From Ruania albidiflava DSM 18029 (GTDB lineage Bacteria; Actinomycetota; Actinomycetes; Actinomycetales; Beutenbergiaceae): a stretch of DNA of 64,000 bases. Location: NCBI RefSeq assembly GCF_000421225.1, contig NZ_ATWL01000002.1:186001-250000 (forward strand), given 5' to 3'. The notes beneath the pieces are model-generated. The model was not told where the DNA came from. It saw only the letters and a list, made by a program, of their open reading frames with translations, and ran no database searches. Every line of letters begins with the position of its first letter. Positions within the stretch are counted from its first letter, which is position 1. Both the position numbers and the translations under genes were made by a program. This document shows, in pieces, positions 61,459 through 64,000 of this stretch.

Positions 61459-62349
61459 GTGGCGGCCAGCTGGCCCAGGGGCCTGCGGGCGCTGCTCGGC
61501 ATGGCCGGGCTGGGCCCAGCCCCGGAGGAGGTGCGCCGTCGGGTGGCGGGCCGGCCCGTGGTGATCACCGGTGCCTCCCGGGGCGTCGGTGCTCGCCTCG
61601 CGGTGCGGCTCGCCGCAGTCGGTGCGCGGGTGCTGCTGCTCGCCCGGGACGTCGAAGCCCTCGCCGCAGTGGCCCAGCGGTGCGGCCCGCAGGCCCACAC
61701 CTACCCGGTGGACCTGCGCGATGCCGACGCCACCCGCGCTGTGGGCCAGGCGATGGTCACCGAGCACGGCACCCCCGCAGTGCTGGTGCACAACGCCGGA
61801 CACTCCATCTGTCGCACCGTGGCCGCCAGCACGGAGAGGTTCCACGACGTGCAGCGGCTCACCGGGGTGAACTTCACCGGCCCCGTCGCCCTCACCCTGC
61901 CGCTGCTGTCCGCGATGCGCACCGACGGCGCAGGTCACCTGGTGTGGGTCGGGTCGGCGGGGGTAGGCCTGCCGGGGGCAGGGTTCAGCACCTACCTGGC
62001 CACCAAGGCCGCCTTCGAGGCCTGGTTGCGCTGCCTCGGACCGGAGGCCGCCGCCGACGGCATCCGGATCAGCACCGTGCAGCTGCCGCTGGTACGCACG
62101 GCGATGAGCGCCCCCACCCGCGCCTACGACCGCCTCCCGGCGATGACCGCCGACGAGGCAGCGGCCCTCCTCTGCCGAGCGATCGTGCACCAGCCCCGGC
62201 TGATCAGCCCGTGGTGGGCGCGGACCGGTGCGCTGCTCACCGCCGCGGCACCAGGAACGGCAGAGCGGGTGGCCGCGCTCGTCGACCAGGTCGGGGCCCG
62301 CCGGACCGGCGCCGCGCACCCCGCGCCGAACATCCGCGAGACAGGATGA
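61459..62349 (+). CDS. Short-chain dehydrogenase/reductase (SDR)
   Basis: A 296-residue NAD(P)-dependent oxidoreductase. The nucleotide loop is VVITGASRGVGARLAVRLAAVGARVL, NAG appears in LVHNAGHSICRTV, and the catalytic Tyr-x3-Lys in GFSTYLATKAAF near residue 180. The GTG at 61459 lies directly after the citE stop. It overlaps the next gene by four bases (ATGA), so this SDR and the adenylate-forming enzyme form a pair that may be a separate module attached to the operon. The substrate is unknown. Confidence 0.87.
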   Translation: MAASWPRGLRALLGMAGLGPAPEEVRRRVAGRPVVITGASRGVGARLAVRLAAVGARVLLLARDVEALAAVAQRCGPQAHTYPVDLRDADATRAVGQAMVTEHGTPAVLVHNAGHSICRTVAASTERFHDVQRLTGVNFTGPVALTLPLLSAMRTDGAGHLVWVGSAGVGLPGAGFSTYLATKAAFEAWLRCLGPEAAADGIRISTVQLPLVRTAMSAPTRAYDRLPAMTADEAAALLCRAIVHQPRLISPWWARTGALLTAAAPGTAERVAALVDQVGARRTGAAHPAPNIRETG

Positions 62350-63734
62350 TCCGGTCCGCCCACGCGCACCGGCCGCTGTGGCACCTGCTGCCCGAAGCGG
62401 CCACGCTGCTCGCCGCCGCGCGGCCACGACCAGGCGACCTACGCGCAGTGCGCCACCTGCTCACCCGGCCGGGGGCCGGCGGCCGGCTGAGCCTGGCCGG
62501 TGTCGGGCTCTGGGCCGCTCACCGTGCCAGGGAGCAGACCGTGCTCGTCGACTCCGAAGGGGTGGTCACCGGCACCGAGCTGATCCGCCTGGTTGCCGCC
62601 CGGGCCGAGCAGCTGCGCGGCGCCGGGGCGGTGCTGCTGCACGACCAGGACGACCGCCGGCTGGTGACCACACTGGTGGCCGCCGGGGTGGCGGGCGTGG
62701 ACGTGGTGCTCCTCGGTGCCCGGGCCGGTGCCGAGGAGGTGACGGCAGCCGAGGCCCGGGTGCAGCAGCTGGCAGCCACCCGGGGCGCCGGGCGGGCGCC
62801 GGCGGTGGTGCTGCACAGCTCCGGCACCACCGGTCACCCCCACCCGCGCACCCAACGGGCGGTGCGCCTGGGCCAGCTGCCCACAGTGGTCTCGCTGGCC
62901 GCAGCGCTGGGCGCCCGGCGTGCGGAGCCGATGCTGGTCGCGGCGCCGGTCGCGCACGGGCACGGCCTGTCGGCGCTGGCTGCTGCGTTCGCGCTCGGCG
63001 CCCCGGTGCTGCTCGGCGCAGCCGCACGCCCCGACCGTGGCCTGGACCTGATGGTCGAGCACCGGGTGCGCACCTGGGTGGGGTTGCCCACCCAGCTCGC
63101 CGACCTGCTGCACGCCGCCGGAGAGGAGGCAGACCGGATGGCAGCGCTGCGCCGGTTGCGGCGCGTCGTCACCGGTTCGGCGCCGGTGCCCACCGAGGTG
63201 GTGACGCAGGTCCACCAGCGAGTGGGGGAGGTGCTGGTCAGCTACTACGGCACCACCGAGGCCGGCACCGCCACGATCGCCCGGCCCGCCGACCTGGCTG
63301 CCGCCCCCGCCACAGCCGGTCGCCCGGCCACCGGGGTGCGCGTGCAGGTACGCGACCAGGCCGGTCGCCTGGCACCCGTGGGCCAGGTGGGGCAGGTGGT
63401 GCTCCGCTCCCGCTGGCGGGCACCGGGGGAGCCGGAGTGGGTGCACACCAAGGACCGGGGCCGTCTGGATGACAGCGGCCGGCTGCTGCTCGCCGGCCGC
63501 AGCGACGACGCTGTCCTCGTCGGTGGGCACGTGGTGCACCTGGCGGCGGTGACCAGCTGGCTGCGCAACCATCCCGAGGTGCAGCAGGTGCAGGTGCGCG
63601 CCGTCCCGCACGAACGGCTGGGCAGCGCGCTCGAGGCCCGGGTGCGCAGCACCGGCTCTCTGGCGGCCCTGCACGCCCAGGCCCGTGCCGCCCTCGGGGA
63701 CGCCGCCGCACCCCGGCTGCTGCTGCCCTGGTGA
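62346..63734 (+). CDS. Adenylate-forming acyl-CoA synthetase-like enzyme, short form
   Basis: A 462-residue AMP-binding enzyme. The P-loop is AVVLHSSGTTGHPHPRTQRA, the A5-like region YYGTTEAGTATIARP, and A7/A8 appear as HTKDRGRLDDSGRLLLAGRSDD and VLVGGHVVHLAAVTSWL. The last motif with the catalytic lysine (A10) should follow, but the chain ends at LGDAAAPRLLLPW without it, and the length is below the usual 500-550. Adenylation may be impaired or the role different. It is the last gene of the operon, coupled to the SDR. Confidence 0.82.
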   Translation: MIRSAHAHRPLWHLLPEAATLLAAARPRPGDLRAVRHLLTRPGAGGRLSLAGVGLWAAHRAREQTVLVDSEGVVTGTELIRLVAARAEQLRGAGAVLLHDQDDRRLVTTLVAAGVAGVDVVLLGARAGAEEVTAAEARVQQLAATRGAGRAPAVVLHSSGTTGHPHPRTQRAVRLGQLPTVVSLAAALGARRAEPMLVAAPVAHGHGLSALAAAFALGAPVLLGAAARPDRGLDLMVEHRVRTWVGLPTQLADLLHAAGEEADRMAALRRLRRVVTGSAPVPTEVVTQVHQRVGEVLVSYYGTTEAGTATIARPADLAAAPATAGRPATGVRVQVRDQAGRLAPVGQVGQVVLRSRWRAPGEPEWVHTKDRGRLDDSGRLLLAGRSDDAVLVGGHVVHLAAVTSWLRNHPEVQQVQVRAVPHERLGSALEARVRSTGSLAALHAQARAALGDAAAPRLLLPW

Positions 63735-63839
63735 CCGCCGCACCCCGGCGAGCACCGCGCCGGACCACGGGCCTGCCCGGGCGAGCTCCGCCGTCGACGA
63801 CCGCCAGCGGCCCCCGCCGCTGGCACCCGAGCCGACCCC

Positions 63840-63845
63840 TAGAGT
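63840..63845 (+). promoter_or_regulatory. Leaderless promoter -10 box of the NYN-domain gene
   Basis: TAGAGT lies 7 bases before the ATG at 63853. Confidence 0.45.
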
Positions 63846-63852
63846 GGCAGGT

Positions 63853-64000
63853 ATGGACTCCGAAGAGCGTATGGCCGTGTTCCTCGACTACGAGAACCTC
63901 GCGCTGGGCGCGCGCGAGCACCTCGGCGGGATGACCTTCGACTTCGGACCGATCGCCGATGCGCTCGCCGTGCGCGGACGGGTGGTGGTGCGCCGGGCCT
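63853..64000 (+). CDS. NYN-domain protein, N-terminal part (cut by window edge)
   Basis: The first 49 residues, beginning MDSEERMAVFLDYENLALGA, contain the first acidic motif of NYN (PIN-like) nuclease domains, FLDYENL, followed by FDFGPIADALAVRGRVVVRR. The family includes LabA-like proteins and RNA-processing nucleases, some with a C-terminal OST-HTH domain. The rest is outside the window. The start is supported by a leaderless box. Confidence 0.75.
   Translation, partial: MDSEERMAVFLDYENLALGAREHLGGMTFDFGPIADALAVRGRVVVRRA

Overview
The window is one continuous piece of chromosome from a high-GC (about 70 %) Gram-positive bacterium, very probably an actinobacterium of the order Micrococcales (Ruania/Beutenbergia/Jonesia-like; the genus is an inference). 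Support comes from frequent GTG starts, many leaderless promoters with a TANNNT box 5-7 bases before the start codon, a mycothiol-type nitroreductase, coenzyme F420 genes, GlbO-type truncated haemoglobin, a clpP1-clpP2-clpX locus plus a second clpP pair next to a PopR-like regulator, a 13E12-type HNH protein and an ectoine operon.

Layout. 0-1 kb: start of an ectAB(C) compatible-solute operon on the minus strand, cut by the window edge. 1-9 kb: murQ, glbO-tesB, and a carbohydrate block with ptsI (EI) divergent from ptsB (EIIB), malQ and a soluble EIIA. 9-18 kb: housekeeping peptidases (pepN, pepO), cupin, nitroreductase, antibiotic-kinase-like protein, DUF6636, rhodanese-like protein, rpiB and an alkyltransferase-like repair protein. 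18-20.5 kb: two gene remnants, then cysK-cysE behind a leader peptide with three consecutive Cys codons and two mutually exclusive hairpins. 20.5-25 kb: DUF1648/GntR pair, zinc-free ribosomal proteins rpmE2-rpmF, a PopR-like regulator convergent with two accessory clpP genes (one lacking the catalytic serine), tRNA-Pro with a partial duplication, tRNA-Gly. 25-31 kb: GDPD lipoprotein, tig, clpP1-clpP2, clpX. 31-39 kb: Vms1/Rv2629-like protein, chorismate mutase, HNH protein, F420-dependent glucose-6-phosphate dehydrogenase, an MDR oxidoreductase, valS. 39-44 kb: vapBC and a CUT1 sugar operon (kinase, binding protein, two permeases, no ATPase). 44-50 kb: an F420-dependent oxidoreductase translationally coupled to cofE, a phospholipase-D-type synthase, and a three-gene ABC importer that fits the proposed F420-0 transporter. 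50-55 kb: secreted protein divergent from an ECF sigma factor and its probable membrane partner; an ABC exporter with a TetR gene and a strong operator; a GNAT remnant next to a palindromic repeat. 55-64 kb: a leucine-degradation-type operon (accD1, accA1, fadE, maoC, citE), an SDR and an adenylate-forming enzyme, and the start of a NYN-domain gene.

The points most worth following are the Cys-codon attenuator in front of cysK-cysE, the accessory ClpP pair with a Ser-to-Ala subunit beside a regulator ending in Leu-Ala-Ala, the F420-0 salvage set, and a dispersed palindromic element (three copies) whose arms share the core CGCGAACGCTC. Function calls rest on sequence motifs read by eye; no database search was possible.
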